From an uncultured Rhodopila sp. (lineage in GTDB: Bacteria > Pseudomonadota > Alphaproteobacteria > Acetobacterales > Acetobacteraceae): a stretch of 50,598 bases of DNA. A model generated the notes under the pieces. The model worked only from the letters and a program-made list of their open reading frames with translations. It was not told the origin of the DNA and ran no database searches. The DNA lies in NCBI RefSeq assembly GCF_903915725.1, contig NZ_CAIWTY010000014.1, positions 1 to 50,598 on the forward strand, in the 5' to 3' direction. Shown here piece after piece: positions 33,521 to 43,432 of the stretch (the first letter of the stretch is position 1; each line of letters starts with the position of its first letter). The translations under genes and the position numbers were made by a program.

Positions 33521-34084
33521 ATGGGCAGCAACCCGGAACGAACGCCGTGGAACGAGGACAGGGTTGGCGCGCTGCGGCGGCTCTGGGACGAGGGACACGC
33601 GACGGCCGAGATCGGCCGCCGGCTCCGGGTCTCCAAGAACGCCGTCGTCGGCAAGGCGCACCGCCTCGACCTGCCGGCGCGGCCGGACCCGATCGGACGC
33701 AGCGGCCGCATCCGGCAGCGGCCTGTTCCACTCCCGCGGCCGGCCGCGAAAGCGCCCGGCATCGAACGGCCGGCGGCGTCCGTCGCGACATGCGCGCCGG
33801 CGCGTCCGAAAGAAACGAATCCCGCTGCGGCAAGAGCCGCGGCGGTGCGGCAGCCCGCGCCGGCGAAACGACCTTGGGAGCCGTGCCGGCCGCTCAGAAT
33901 CGGAACCGCTTCGTGCTGCTGGCCGATCGGCGAACCCGGCACGCGAACCTTTCGGTTCTGCGATGACCGGGCGCTCGCCGGAAAGCCGTACTGCGAGGAA
34001 CACGCCAAACTCGCCTACCGGCCCAAGCCGTCAGGCTCGGACCGGGAGCGGGCGGGCGAGTGGCAGGCGAACACCGTGCCGTAG
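33521..34084 (+). CDS. GcrA-family cell-cycle regulator
   Basis: A 187-residue protein. The N-terminal HTH, WNEDRVGALRRLWDEGHAT then GRRLRVSKNAVVGKAHRLDL (about 10-52), is the GcrA signature. The C-terminus has the paired Cys/His region CCWPIGEPG, FRFCDD and PYCEEHAKLAY typical of the family. GcrA is a sigma70-associated activator that prefers CcrM-methylated GANTC promoters in alphaproteobacteria. Between the two ends lies a Pro/Ala-rich linker. ATG at 33521 with AGGAGG 6 nt upstream. A plasmid copy may influence the host cell cycle or read methylation at the origin. Confidence 0.9.
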   Translation: MGSNPERTPWNEDRVGALRRLWDEGHATAEIGRRLRVSKNAVVGKAHRLDLPARPDPIGRSGRIRQRPVPLPRPAAKAPGIERPAASVATCAPARPKETNPAAARAAAVRQPAPAKRPWEPCRPLRIGTASCCWPIGEPGTRTFRFCDDRALAGKPYCEEHAKLAYRPKPSGSDRERAGEWQANTVP

Positions 34085-34348
34085 CCGCAGGTCCGCACGT
34101 GCCACCGCGACCGCGCTGACCTGACGACGGATTAAAGGCCGGCTCTTCAGGGCAAAGACCCGCGGCGAATGAGGCGAAGCCGACCGGCGCCCTCAGCCTG
34201 ACCCTTCCAGGCACCCACCCGATAGCCCGGCGCCCCGGCCGCGCAACACCGGCCGGCTGTTCCCGCCCCAGTCCACCCCCCACAGCCGCCCGGCCGGCGC
34301 AGGTCCTGCGCGCGGGCGCCGGCGGCTGCCCGTAGCAGGAGTTTCCCC

Positions 34349-37300
34349 ATGCCCGACGCGAGCCGATTCACGCTCAGCCTGTTCGACGCCAATTCCGCCG
34401 CCGGCCTGGCTTTGGACGGCGCCGGCGGAAATCTCGCCGGCTCCATCCTCGCCCGGGATGTCCCGGCACCGGCGGCGGGGGCATGGCCGGCGACGGCGGC
34501 GAAGGATCGCGAGGACGGGGACGAACAGCCGGTCCCTCAGCCGGCCGACAAGCCGCGCGGCACGAACTTTCATCTGGACTCCGACCGCCCGCTGGCACGA
34601 GGCTGGCCGGCGCGCGCCCGCGACAACATCGCCGCAATCCGGCTTTCAAAGGAGTTGGAGGAATCGGGGCGCACCCCGACTGCGGACGAACAGGCGCAGT
34701 TGCTGCGCTTCGTCGGCTTCGGCGCCTCCGACCTGGCGCAGAACTGCTTCCGCCGCCCCGGTGAAGAGACGTTTCGGGCCGGCTGGGAGGAGACCGGCGC
34801 GGCGCTCGAAGCCGCTGTCACGCCGGAGGAATACGCCGCCCTGCAACGCGCCACGCAGTATGCCCACTACACGCCGGAAACGATCATCCGCGGCCTATGG
34901 CGCGCTGCCGAACGGCTCGGCTTTGCCGGCGGGCGCGTGCTGGAACCCGGCATGGGCACCGGCCTGTTCTTCGCCCTGCTGCCCGACACGCTGCACGTTG
35001 CCTGCCAACTCACCGGCATCGAATACGACCCGGTCACCGCCCGCATCGCCCGGCTCGTGCATCCGCAGGCGCGGGTACGGTGCGAGGACTACACTCGCAG
35101 CACTCTGTCCGACGGGTTCGATCTTGCTATAGGGAATCCGCCGTTCTCCGACCGCGCGGTGCGGGCCGATTCCGCCACCCGCGTCTTGCGGCTGCGGTTG
35201 CACGACTACTTCATCGCCCGCTCTATCGCGCGGCTGCGCCCCGGCGGCATCGCGCTGTTCGTCACCAGCACCGGCACGATGGACAAGGCCGGCACAACGG
35301 CCCGCGAACATATCGCCGACATGGCCGACCTCGTCGGCGCGGTGCGCCTGCCCGAGGGAAGCATGCAGGCCAGCGCCGGCACCGGCGTGGTTGTCGACCT
35401 GCTGGTGTTCCAGCGCCGCGCTGCCGAACAGCCCGCGGCGGGTCCGGCCTGGATCGACTTGGCGCCGATTCAGCCGGCGATGGCGGATGCGGAGGATGAA
35501 GCCGGCGATCCCGGCGGCGACGCGAACCCCGGCGGACGCTCCATCGTTGTCAACCGCTACTTCGCCGAGCACCCGGAGATGGTGCTGGGCGAGCACGCGA
35601 TGCGGCGCGGCATCTACGGCCCTGCGCCGGCCTACACCTGCCTGCCGCGCAAGAACGCGCCGGCCCTGGAGACCTTGCTGACCGCTGCGCTCGACCGGCT
35701 GCCCGCCGGCATCACCACCGCCTCCGGCGCGTGTCTCGCCGACGCCGACAGCGACGACGATGCCGGGACGACACTGAAAGCGGGCACCGCAGCCGATGGC
35801 GCGACGATCAAGGAAGGCTCCTACTTTCTGGGCAAAGCCGGCGACCTGATGCAGGTCATCGACGGCTCGCCGCGGGCCGTGCCGATCAAGTCCGCAGCGG
35901 GCAAGGACGGCAAAAGCGGCGACGGCATCTTCGCCCGCAACGCCAGGATCATCCGCGCCCTGCTGCCGATCCGCGACGCCGTGCGCGACGTGCTGCGCGC
36001 CCAGGCCGCCGATCAGCCTTGGGCCGCCGCGCAGGTCCGCCTGCGCATCGCCTACAGCCGCTTCGTCCGCGGCTTCGGGCCGATCAACCACACCGTCGTC
36101 TCGGTGACCGCCGACGCGGACAGCGGCGAGGAGCGGGAGACGCATCGCCGGCCGAACCTCGCCCCCTTCGCCGACGATCCGGATTGCTGGCTGGTCGCCA
36201 GCATTGAGGACTACGACCTCGAAACCGGCCTCGCCCGCCCGGGGCCGATCTTCCGCGAGCGGGTCATCGCGCCGCCTGCCGCGCCGCTGATCGCAACCGC
36301 CGCCGACGCCCTCGCCGTCACCCTCAACGAGACCGGCCGCGTCGATATCGACCATCTCGCCGAACTGCTGGACCGCGATCCCGACACCGCCCTCGCCCAG
36401 CTCGGCGACACGGTGTTCCGCAACCCGCTTACCGGCGCGCTGGAAACTGACGATGCCTACCTCTCGGGTTCGGTGCGCACCAAGCTTGCGATCGCCGAGG
36501 CGGCGGCGAAACGCGACCCGCAGTATGCCCGCAACGTGATGGCGCTGCTTCGGGTGCAGCCCGAGGACCTGCCGCCGTCGGACATCACAGCCCGCCTGGG
36601 CGCGCCGTGGATTCCCGCCGCCGATATCGAGGCGTTCGCCGCCGAGGCGATGGGCACCGCCACCCGGGTCCGCCACACCGTCGCGGTCGCCGCCTGGTCG
36701 GTGGAGACCGCGCCGTTCGCATCCACCGCGGCCGGCACGTCCGAATGGGGCACCGCCCGGCGCAACGCCGGCCTCCTGCTGCACGATGCGCTGAACAACG
36801 CCACGCCGCAGATCTTCGACACCGTCATCGAGGACGGCGTGGAAAAGCGCGTGCTCAACAGCGAGGCGACCGAGGCCGCCAAGGAGAAGCTGGCGAAGAT
36901 CAGGGACGCCTTCACCGCCTGGATCTGGACCGATGCCGACCGCACCGACCGGCTCGCCCGCCTCTACAACGACCGCTTCAACAACCTGGTGCCGCGCCGC
37001 TTCGACGGCCGCCATCTCACCCTGCCGGGCGCCAGCAACATCATCCGCCTCTATGATCACCAGAAGCGGGTGATCTGGCGCATCGCCGCCTCCGGCGCGA
37101 CCTACATCGCGCATGCCGTCGGCGCCGGGAAGTCCTACGCCATCGCCGGGGCGATCATGGAGCAGAAGCGCCTCGGCCTGATCGGCAAGGCCATGCTGGT
37201 GGTGCCCGGCCATTGCCTCGCCCAGGTCTCGCGGGAGTTCCTGCAACTCTACCCGACCGCGCGCATCCTGGTCGCCGACGAGAGCAACTTCGTCAAGGCG

Positions 37301-39547
37301 AAGCGCTCCCGCTTCCTCGCCCGCGCGGCGACGGCGAACTGGGACGCGGTGATCATCACCCATGCCGCCTTCCGCTTCATCCCGGTGCCCGCCGGCTTCG
37401 AGCGGGCGATGATCGCGGAGCAGATCGCCGCGCTCGAGGCACTCGCACTCGCCGCCGATGACGGCGATCGGATCACCCGCAAGCGGCTCGAGGCGATGAA
37501 GGAGAAACTCGGCGAGAAGCTGGCGGCGCTGCAAACCGGCCGCGACGACATGGTGACTCTGGAGGAGATCGGCATCGACCAGATCATCGTCGATGAGGCG
37601 CAGGCCTTCCGCAAACTGGCCTTCGCAACCAACCAGGTGAACCTGAAAGGCGTCGATCCGGACGGCTCGCAGCGGGCCTGGGACCTGTTCGTCAAGGCGC
37701 GCTATCTCGACCGCAAGCGGCCCGGCCGCGCGCTGATCCTGGCCTCGGGCACGCCGATCACCAACACCCTGGGAGAAATGTATTCGCTGCTGCGGTTTTT
37801 GGCGCCCGACGTGCTGGAGGAGCGCGGCGTGCATGCCTTCGACGCCTGGGCATCGGCATTCGGCGAGACCCTCACCGAACTCGAATTGCAGCCGAGCGGC
37901 GCCTACAAGCCGGTGACCCGCTTCGCCGGGTTCATCAACGTCGCCGACCTGATGATGATGTTCCGCTCGGTCGCCGACGTGGTGCAGAAGGCGGACCTGC
38001 GCGGCCTGCTTACCCTGCCGCGCATCCGCGGCGGCGAGCGCCGGCTGATCACCGCCGAGGCCAGCCCGGCGTTCAAGGCCTATCAGCGGCACCTCGCGGG
38101 CCGGATCGAGGCGATCGAAGCCCGAACCGGCAAGGTGCGCAAGGGCGACGACATCCTGCTGGCGGTCATCACCGACGGGCGGCACGCCGCGATCGACATG
38201 CGGCTGGTGCGGCCCGGCAGCGCCGACGAACCGGCGAACAAGCTCAACATGCTGATCGACAGCGTCCACTGCATCTGGGTTGAGACCGCTTCGCAAACCT
38301 ACCGCCGGCCCGACGGCACGCCGGACCCGATCCAGGGTGCCGGGCAGATGATCTTCTCCGATCTCGGCACCGCCGCGGTCGAGGCGGCGCGGGGCTTCTC
38401 GGCCTATCGCTGGATCAGGCAATGCCTGATCGCCCGCGGCGTGCCCGGCGGGCAGATTGCGTTCATCCAGGACTACAAGCGAACTGCCGAAAAACAGCGG
38501 CTGTTCGCCGAGTTCCGCGCCGGGCGCGTGCGCATCCTGATCGGCTCGTCCGAGATGATGGGCACCGGGGTCAACGCGCAGCTTCGGCTGAAGGCGCTGC
38601 ACCATCTCGACGTGCCGTGGCTGCCCAGCCAGATCGAGCAGCGCGAAGGCCGCATCGAGCGGCAGGGCAACCAGCACGACGAAATTCTGATCCATGCCTA
38701 CGCCACGCTCGGCTCGATGGATGCGACGATGTGGCAAAACAACGAGCGCAAGGCGCGGTTCATCGAGGCGGCGCTGTCGGGCGACCGGACGATCCGGCGG
38801 CTGGAGGATGCCGGCAGCCAGGCGAACCAGTTCGCCATGGCCAAGGCGATTGCCTCGGGCGACAGCCGGCTGATGCAGAAGGCCGGGCTGGAGAGCGAGA
38901 TCGCCCGGCTGCTGCGCCAGCGCGCGGCGCATGTGGACGACCAGCACGCCGTGCGGCGGCAGATCCGCGATGCGCGGAACGACCTGGCGCATGCCGAGCG
39001 GCGGATCGCGGCGGTCACCGCCGACCTGGCCATGCGCCAGCCGACCCGCGGCGAGGGTTTCTCCATCGACATCGAGGGACGCACGATCAGCCAGCGCAAG
39101 ACCGCCGGAGCGTCGTTACTAACGAAGATCCGGCTTGCCGCGCGGGATCGCATTGAGCGCCGGTGGACCGTCGGCCGCATCGGCGGCTTCGACCTGACCT
39201 GCGATATCCGGCGCGGCCGGAGCGATGAGCGATGGAAGCCGGAACTGGCGCTGGAACGGACGGATGGCCCGCAGCCGATCGAGATCGACGGCGAGACGAC
39301 GGCGGCCGGGCTGATCGCCCGGCTGGAGCACGCCCTCGATCGGATGGAGGCGGAGCGTGAAGAGCATCGCCGCCGCTTTGCTGACGCGAAATCCCGGCTG
39401 GCCGGCTACGAGCCGCGTCTCGGCGAGGCGTTCCCCATGCAGGGCGAACTCGACGCCAAGCTGGACCGGATCGCCGAGATTGAGGCCGATCTGGCCGCCA
39501 CCGAGGGCGTGGCGTGCGAAGCCCGTCAGGAGAAAACCGGAGTTTGA
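34349..39547 (+). CDS. giant adenine methylase-helicase fusion (COG4646/DarB-like)
   Basis: A single intact frame of 1732 residues. The N-terminal third has an N6-adenine methyltransferase: motif I LEPGMGTG (198-205) and the catalytic NPPF (263-266), with HDYFIARSIARLRPGG as in gamma-type enzymes. The middle has an SF2 helicase: Walker A GAGKS (about 925), DEAQ box IIVDEAQAF (about 1080), motif III LASGTPITNT, and motif VI QREGRIERQGNQ (about 1430). A long helical C-terminus follows. This resembles the N12-class methylase COG4646 and phage P1 DarB, which protects DNA from restriction. An anti-restriction or DNA-processing role during entry is likely. No target-recognition domain is obvious. 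It is the largest gene in the window and not preceded by a hairpin repeat. Confidence 0.88.
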   Translation: MPDASRFTLSLFDANSAAGLALDGAGGNLAGSILARDVPAPAAGAWPATAAKDREDGDEQPVPQPADKPRGTNFHLDSDRPLARGWPARARDNIAAIRLSKELEESGRTPTADEQAQLLRFVGFGASDLAQNCFRRPGEETFRAGWEETGAALEAAVTPEEYAALQRATQYAHYTPETIIRGLWRAAERLGFAGGRVLEPGMGTGLFFALLPDTLHVACQLTGIEYDPVTARIARLVHPQARVRCEDYTRSTLSDGFDLAIGNPPFSDRAVRADSATRVLRLRLHDYFIARSIARLRPGGIALFVTSTGTMDKAGTTAREHIADMADLVGAVRLPEGSMQASAGTGVVVDLLVFQRRAAEQPAAGPAWIDLAPIQPAMADAEDEAGDPGGDANPGGRSIVVNRYFAEHPEMVLGEHAMRRGIYGPAPAYTCLPRKNAPALETLLTAALDRLPAGITTASGACLADADSDDDAGTTLKAGTAADGATIKEGSYFLGKAGDLMQVIDGSPRAVPIKSAAGKDGKSGDGIFARNARIIRALLPIRDAVRDVLRAQAADQPWAAAQVRLRIAYSRFVRGFGPINHTVVSVTADADSGEERETHRRPNLAPFADDPDCWLVASIEDYDLETGLARPGPIFRERVIAPPAAPLIATAADALAVTLNETGRVDIDHLAELLDRDPDTALAQLGDTVFRNPLTGALETDDAYLSGSVRTKLAIAEAAAKRDPQYARNVMALLRVQPEDLPPSDITARLGAPWIPAADIEAFAAEAMGTATRVRHTVAVAAWSVETAPFASTAAGTSEWGTARRNAGLLLHDALNNATPQIFDTVIEDGVEKRVLNSEATEAAKEKLAKIRDAFTAWIWTDADRTDRLARLYNDRFNNLVPRRFDGRHLTLPGASNIIRLYDHQKRVIWRIAASGATYIAHAVGAGKSYAIAGAIMEQKRLGLIGKAMLVVPGHCLAQVSREFLQLYPTARILVADESNFVKAKRSRFLARAATANWDAVIITHAAFRFIPVPAGFERAMIAEQIAALEALALAADDGDRITRKRLEAMKEKLGEKLAALQTGRDDMVTLEEIGIDQIIVDEAQAFRKLAFATNQVNLKGVDPDGSQRAWDLFVKARYLDRKRPGRALILASGTPITNTLGEMYSLLRFLAPDVLEERGVHAFDAWASAFGETLTELELQPSGAYKPVTRFAGFINVADLMMMFRSVADVVQKADLRGLLTLPRIRGGERRLITAEASPAFKAYQRHLAGRIEAIEARTGKVRKGDDILLAVITDGRHAAIDMRLVRPGSADEPANKLNMLIDSVHCIWVETASQTYRRPDGTPDPIQGAGQMIFSDLGTAAVEAARGFSAYRWIRQCLIARGVPGGQIAFIQDYKRTAEKQRLFAEFRAGRVRILIGSSEMMGTGVNAQLRLKALHHLDVPWLPSQIEQREGRIERQGNQHDEILIHAYATLGSMDATMWQNNERKARFIEAALSGDRTIRRLEDAGSQANQFAMAKAIASGDSRLMQKAGLESEIARLLRQRAAHVDDQHAVRRQIRDARNDLAHAERRIAAVTADLAMRQPTRGEGFSIDIEGRTISQRKTAGASLLTKIRLAARDRIERRWTVGRIGGFDLTCDIRRGRSDERWKPELALERTDGPQPIEIDGETTAAGLIARLEHALDRMEAEREEHRRRFADAKSRLAGYEPRLGEAFPMQGELDAKLDRIAEIEADLAATEGVACEARQEKTGV

Positions 39548-39760
39548 ATGACGGCTCCCGGCCGGAAGCGGAATGGCAGATCTGGAGCGATCGAGTTCAA
39601 AAGCCAGTCGTTCGTTTCGCCTGAACCGTTCGGCCGGTTTCGACCCAAATCAAACATCGAGAATCGAGAGACCAATCTTGCGCCGTCCTATCAATGGTTG
39701 TGCAGGGAACGAGACGGCACGTTCAGCCCGGGTTCTCCTCGGCGAATAGTCGGGCGAGCT

Positions 39761-40531
39761 TCAGCCAAGCTCGACGCCCGAGATCACCCGGCAATAATCG
39801 AGCAGGCGGTCCTGGAGTGCCTCGCGCCGCGCCGATGGGCTCAGCCGTCGCGGCTGTTGATGATAGAAGTAGCTCCCCGTCGCCTGCGCTGCCGGATCCC
39901 TGCTCGTCGCCAGCCAGGCCTGTGTCACGTGGGCCTTGGAGAGGTCATCAGGCGCATTCGCACCGCCCATTCGCGTCGGCACCCAACCCGGCTCGACGGC
40001 ATTGGACAGCACGCCCGGCCAGCTCCGGGCTATACCAAAAGCAAGCAGCAGGTCGTGGAACTTGGTATCGGCATAGGCTTGCGAGCCGTTCCACGGACGG
40101 TGTTCCCATTGCGGGTCTTCGAGGCTGGCGTCGCCGACCTTATGCATGCCGGAGCTGAGGTAGACCAGCCGCCCGGCTCGCTGCATCAGCGCTGTCAACA
40201 CGTAGGGAGCGAGGACGTTCACTGCCCAGAGCCGCGACAGGCCGTCCTCGGTCGCGACACGGTGCGGCTCGCGATAGCCGATCCCGACATTATGAATCAC
40301 CGCATCGAAGCGACCGAGCGCGTTCGCCTGATCCGCGACGGAGCGCATGGCCGCAACCGTCGAAACGTCGCCAACGAGCACAGCCTCGGCTCGTGGCAGC
40401 GCGCTGCGGGCCTCATCAGCCCGCGCCTCGCTGCGGGCGTGCAAAACGACAGCATGTCCTTGGTCTGCGAGCAGCTCGCCCGCCATAAGCCCGAGCCCGT
40501 CCGCCGAACCGGTGATGAGGATCCTTGCCAT
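39761..40531 (-). CDS. short-chain dehydrogenase/reductase
   Basis: A 256-residue SDR. The nucleotide-binding motif TGSADGLG is near residue 7, followed by NVGIGY, YLSSGM (catalytic Ser region) and YADTK (Y-x-x-x-K). It should reduce or oxidise an alcohol or ketone using NAD(P)H; the substrate is unknown. ATG at 40531. It follows the NmrA-like gene by 16 bp in the same operon, which a divergent LysR gene probably controls. Confidence 0.88.
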   Translation of the reverse strand: MARILITGSADGLGLMAGELLADQGHAVVLHARSEARADEARSALPRAEAVLVGDVSTVAAMRSVADQANALGRFDAVIHNVGIGYREPHRVATEDGLSRLWAVNVLAPYVLTALMQRAGRLVYLSSGMHKVGDASLEDPQWEHRPWNGSQAYADTKFHDLLLAFGIARSWPGVLSNAVEPGWVPTRMGGANAPDDLSKAHVTQAWLATSRDPAAQATGSYFYHQQPRRLSPSARREALQDRLLDYCRVISGVELG

Positions 40532-40547
40532 GGTCCCATTCCTGCCT

Positions 40548-41411
40548 TCATGCACTTGCGAGCAAGCCTTGCAGCACGGTTTCCAGCTTCGTCGTGCCGG
40601 TGACCGCCTCGACGCTATCGCCCCCCTCGAACAAGAGCCAACCCTGGTTGAAGCCATCGAGCATTTGCGCGCGCGGTGCCGGGTTGCGCATGCCCTGAGA
40701 ACGGAACAACGCTTCCCACTCCGCTCGCGGCACGGCCTGCGCGCGCACGTCCCGGCCTAGCAGCCGGCCGAAAGTGGCGGCGAGCGCGTTCGGCGACACG
40801 GGCGCCGGGCCTTGCAGTTCGATGATGCGGCGGCCGGTCCACCGTGCGTGCAGCAGCCGCGCCGCCGTGGCACCGATGTCGGCCGTGGCGACCATCGGGA
40901 CCGCGCGGTCGAGCGGCTGCAAGAAGCTCCGGATCGCACCCTCGCGCGCGGACGCCAGATCCCATGCTGCATTCTCCATGAACCAGGCGGCGCGGACGAA
41001 TGCGGTTGGTAGATCGAGCGTGCCGATCTCCTGCTCCATGATCGCAAGTTGATTGAGCAGGTTGGGCTGCGTCGCCTGCGCGCCCACCGTCGACAGACAC
41101 ACGATGCGATGCGGCCGGGTCTCAGCCAGCGCGTCGCGCACGGCGGCGACAATCGCGCGCGCCTCGGTGAAGCCGGGCGACGGATCGAATATCGGCGGGA
41201 TCAGCACGAAAACGCCGTCAGCCCCGGCGAAGGCGCGGGTCAGCGAGGCGGCATCGCTCATTTCGGCAATCGCCACCTCGCATCCGCGCGCCGCCCACGA
41301 CGCCGCCTTGACCGCGTCGCGCGCGACCGCCCGCACAGTCGCGCCGTCGGCCAGCAGCGTGCCGGCGACGATGCCCCCAACCTGACCCGTAATACCCGTA
41401 ATCGCATACAT
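40548..41411 (-). CDS. NmrA/QOR2-like NAD(P)-binding protein
   Basis: A 287-residue Rossmann protein opening MYAITGITGQVGG, the family's G-x-x-G-x-x-G. Later DGVFVLIPPIFDPS, HRIVCLSTVGA and TAFVRAAWFMEN fit NmrA-type sensors or quinone reductases. GGAAGGAG precedes the ATG at 41411. Divergent from the LysR gene, with a shared 98-bp control region. First gene of an operon with the SDR. Confidence 0.87.
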   Translation of the reverse strand: MYAITGITGQVGGIVAGTLLADGATVRAVARDAVKAASWAARGCEVAIAEMSDAASLTRAFAGADGVFVLIPPIFDPSPGFTEARAIVAAVRDALAETRPHRIVCLSTVGAQATQPNLLNQLAIMEQEIGTLDLPTAFVRAAWFMENAAWDLASAREGAIRSFLQPLDRAVPMVATADIGATAARLLHARWTGRRIIELQGPAPVSPNALAATFGRLLGRDVRAQAVPRAEWEALFRSQGMRNPAPRAQMLDGFNQGWLLFEGGDSVEAVTGTTKLETVLQGLLASA

Positions 41412-41481
41412 CGACGTTCTCCTTCCGGAGGTGCTTGTGCCACAGGACCACTCCTGCAAAAAATGCGTTCTGGTCAGATTG

Positions 41482-41502
41482 CTCCTGACCGGATGTCAGG
41501 AG
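41482..41502. promoter_or_regulatory. perfect inverted repeat in the NmrA-LysR divergent promoter
   Basis: CTCCTGAC (41482-41489) and GTCAGGAG (41495-41502) are perfect arms with a 5-nt spacer. The right arm contains the ribosome binding site of the LysR gene, which starts at 41510. Binding there would block lysR translation or transcription, typical of autorepression by LysR regulators. Confidence 0.6.
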
Positions 41503-41509
41503 TGACGCG

Positions 41510-42415
41510 ATGATCGATGCCCGCCTGCTCTCCGGGGTCGAGGTGCTGGTCGCGGTAATCGAGACCGGTAGTTTCGTACGGGCCGCGGAGGCGCTGGGTC
41601 TGTCGGATTCGGGGGTGAGCCGGGCCGTCGCACGGCTGGAGGCACGGCTCGGTGTGCGCCTACTCGAGCGAACGACGCGTTCCGTGCGACTCACCGAGGA
41701 CGGCGGTCGCTTTTACGCGGAAGCGGCGCCTCTGCTCGCCCGGCTCGCGGACGCGGCGTTGGCACTCACCAGCGCGCGTCAGGCGGTGCGTGGCCGGCTC
41801 AGGGTGGAGATGGATCCCTTCTTCTCGCGACTCGTGCTGGCACCCCGGCTTGGCGACTTTCTGGATCGCTATCCCGACCTGTCGATTGAACTTATCACCA
41901 CGGAGGCACCGGGAGACCTCGTCGCGCATGGCTTCGATCTGGGCGTGCGATTCGGCGAGCCGGCCGGCATTGGTCTGATCGCACGCAAGCTGCTCGAGAC
42001 GCGTATTCTCACCGTCGCTTCGTCGGCCTATCTGGCACGGTATGGCAGGCCGGAGCGCCCCGTCGACCTGGCGGCCCACAAATGCATCCACTATCGTGAC
42101 CCGCAGAGCCGCAGGCCATTTGCCTGGGAGTTCCGGCGGGCGCGCGAGGTCGTGCCGGTGGCAGTCTCAGGCGCGCTCACCGTTACGGATGTCGGCACCA
42201 TGCTGGGCGCATGCCTCGCCGGCGTTGGTGTTGCGCAGGTGATGGCGCTGGGCTGCGAGGAGTTGCTAAGCCGAGGCGATCTCGTCGAGCTGTTTCCCGA
42301 CTGGCTCGGCGAGACTTTCCCGCTTCAGGCGTACTATCCTTCGCGCCACCAAGTACCGCCTAAAGTCAGGGCGCTCATCGACTTCTGTCGCGACATCTCC
42401 ACGAGCACGCGCTGA
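41510..42415 (+). CDS. LysR-family transcriptional regulator
   Basis: A 301-residue LysR regulator. The winged helix lies in residues 8-66 (VAVIETGSFVRAAEALGLS, then SRAVARLEARLGVRLLER). The effector domain follows with RGRLRVEMDPFFSRLVLAP and the usual two-lobe pattern. It is divergent from the NmrA-SDR operon, its probable target, and has an inverted repeat over its own ribosome binding site. The inducer is unknown, perhaps a substrate of the neighbouring enzymes. Confidence 0.92.
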   Translation: MIDARLLSGVEVLVAVIETGSFVRAAEALGLSDSGVSRAVARLEARLGVRLLERTTRSVRLTEDGGRFYAEAAPLLARLADAALALTSARQAVRGRLRVEMDPFFSRLVLAPRLGDFLDRYPDLSIELITTEAPGDLVAHGFDLGVRFGEPAGIGLIARKLLETRILTVASSAYLARYGRPERPVDLAAHKCIHYRDPQSRRPFAWEFRRAREVVPVAVSGALTVTDVGTMLGACLAGVGVAQVMALGCEELLSRGDLVELFPDWLGETFPLQAYYPSRHQVPPKVRALIDFCRDISTSTR

Positions 42416-42665
42416 GCACTTCTCGCGGCCTTCTTGAACGAGCGCCATCGCTGCACTGTCCCGAATGACCGTTTTCCACCCAGCCCAGCCGTTTGCCGCC
42501 GCGCCCGCGAGTGGCCGCTTCGGAGGAACGGCGCCTCTCGTCTGAACGACCGGGATGGGCGCATTCCTGCCAGAATCACGTCGGTGAGGTCTGGCCGTTT
42601 GCCGATCGCTGGGCGGCTTCAGGGAAGCCGACGCAGAAGGCGGACTGCCCTACTCAGCATAACGC

Positions 42666-43421
42666 TTAAGCATGGTCACATTTGGCTGCGGCACGCCGGT
42701 GGCGCAGGGTCTTCGGCAGCGACCCCGCGTGCCGCGCCACCTCCGCTATACCCAGCGGGCCACCGTGACCCAAGTAGAAGCGGGTGGCGCCCCGATGCAC
42801 CAGCCCCACCAACTCTTGCGACACTCGTTCCGCGTCGTCTTCGAAGGGCGGACGAATGGCGCGACCGGTGAACGCGATGCCACCGATCAGGATGCCCGAG
42901 GCGATTAGGTCGCCGACCAGCACCTCGTGCGATGCCAGTTCGACCGAAACCGAGCCCGACGTGTGGCCGGCCGAATGCCGAACGATCCCGTCGACGCCGA
43001 ATTCCAACAGGCTGATCTCGTCGCCGTTGCGCATCATGAGATCCGGGACGAACCCTTCATACGGCTGATGCGGCGCCGGCGTCCTGAGGAACAATCTTCC
43101 GACCAGACCGGTCGGACAGAAGGTCATCGGACGTTTCCGACTGTAGAAGTCGGCGTCGGCCTCGTGCGCCAGGATGGGCGCGCCCGACAATGCGCGAAGC
43201 CGCGCCGCGCTGCCCGCGTGGTCGGTGTGGGCGTGGGTCACCACGATCAGCTTAATATCGGCAAAGGATAATCCGTGCCGGGCCAGCACCCGCCCGATCC
43301 TGTGTTCCGATCCGGGGATGCCGGCATCCACCAAGATGCAGCCCTGCGGGCGTCGGATCAGGTGCGCGTTGACCACACCGAGCGGCAGGATTGGGATCTG
43401 GATGATTTCCGTGGCAGACAT
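42666..43421 (-). CDS. metallo-beta-lactamase-fold hydrolase
   Basis: A 251-residue MBL-fold protein with THAHTDHAGS (H-x-H-x-D-H, about residues 62-71), then SAGHTSGSVSV and YLGHGGPLG, giving all metal ligands. The type hydrolyses lactones, thioesters or similar esters; lactonase or glyoxalase-II-like activity is possible. ATG at 43421. The next gene upstream ends 11 bp before it, so the two are in one operon. The 250-bp region 42416-42665 between it and the LysR gene holds no gene. Confidence 0.88.
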   Translation of the reverse strand: MSATEIIQIPILPLGVVNAHLIRRPQGCILVDAGIPGSEHRIGRVLARHGLSFADIKLIVVTHAHTDHAGSAARLRALSGAPILAHEADADFYSRKRPMTFCPTGLVGRLFLRTPAPHQPYEGFVPDLMMRNGDEISLLEFGVDGIVRHSAGHTSGSVSVELASHEVLVGDLIASGILIGGIAFTGRAIRPPFEDDAERVSQELVGLVHRGATRFYLGHGGPLGIAEVARHAGSLPKTLRHRRAAAKCDHA

Positions 43422-43432
43422 GGCAGGCACCT

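Noticed and set aside
34895..38992. A 1365-codon open frame on the minus strand opposite the methylase-helicase
   Set aside because: Composition is that of an antisense shadow in GC-rich DNA, and the plus strand has clear motifs throughout.
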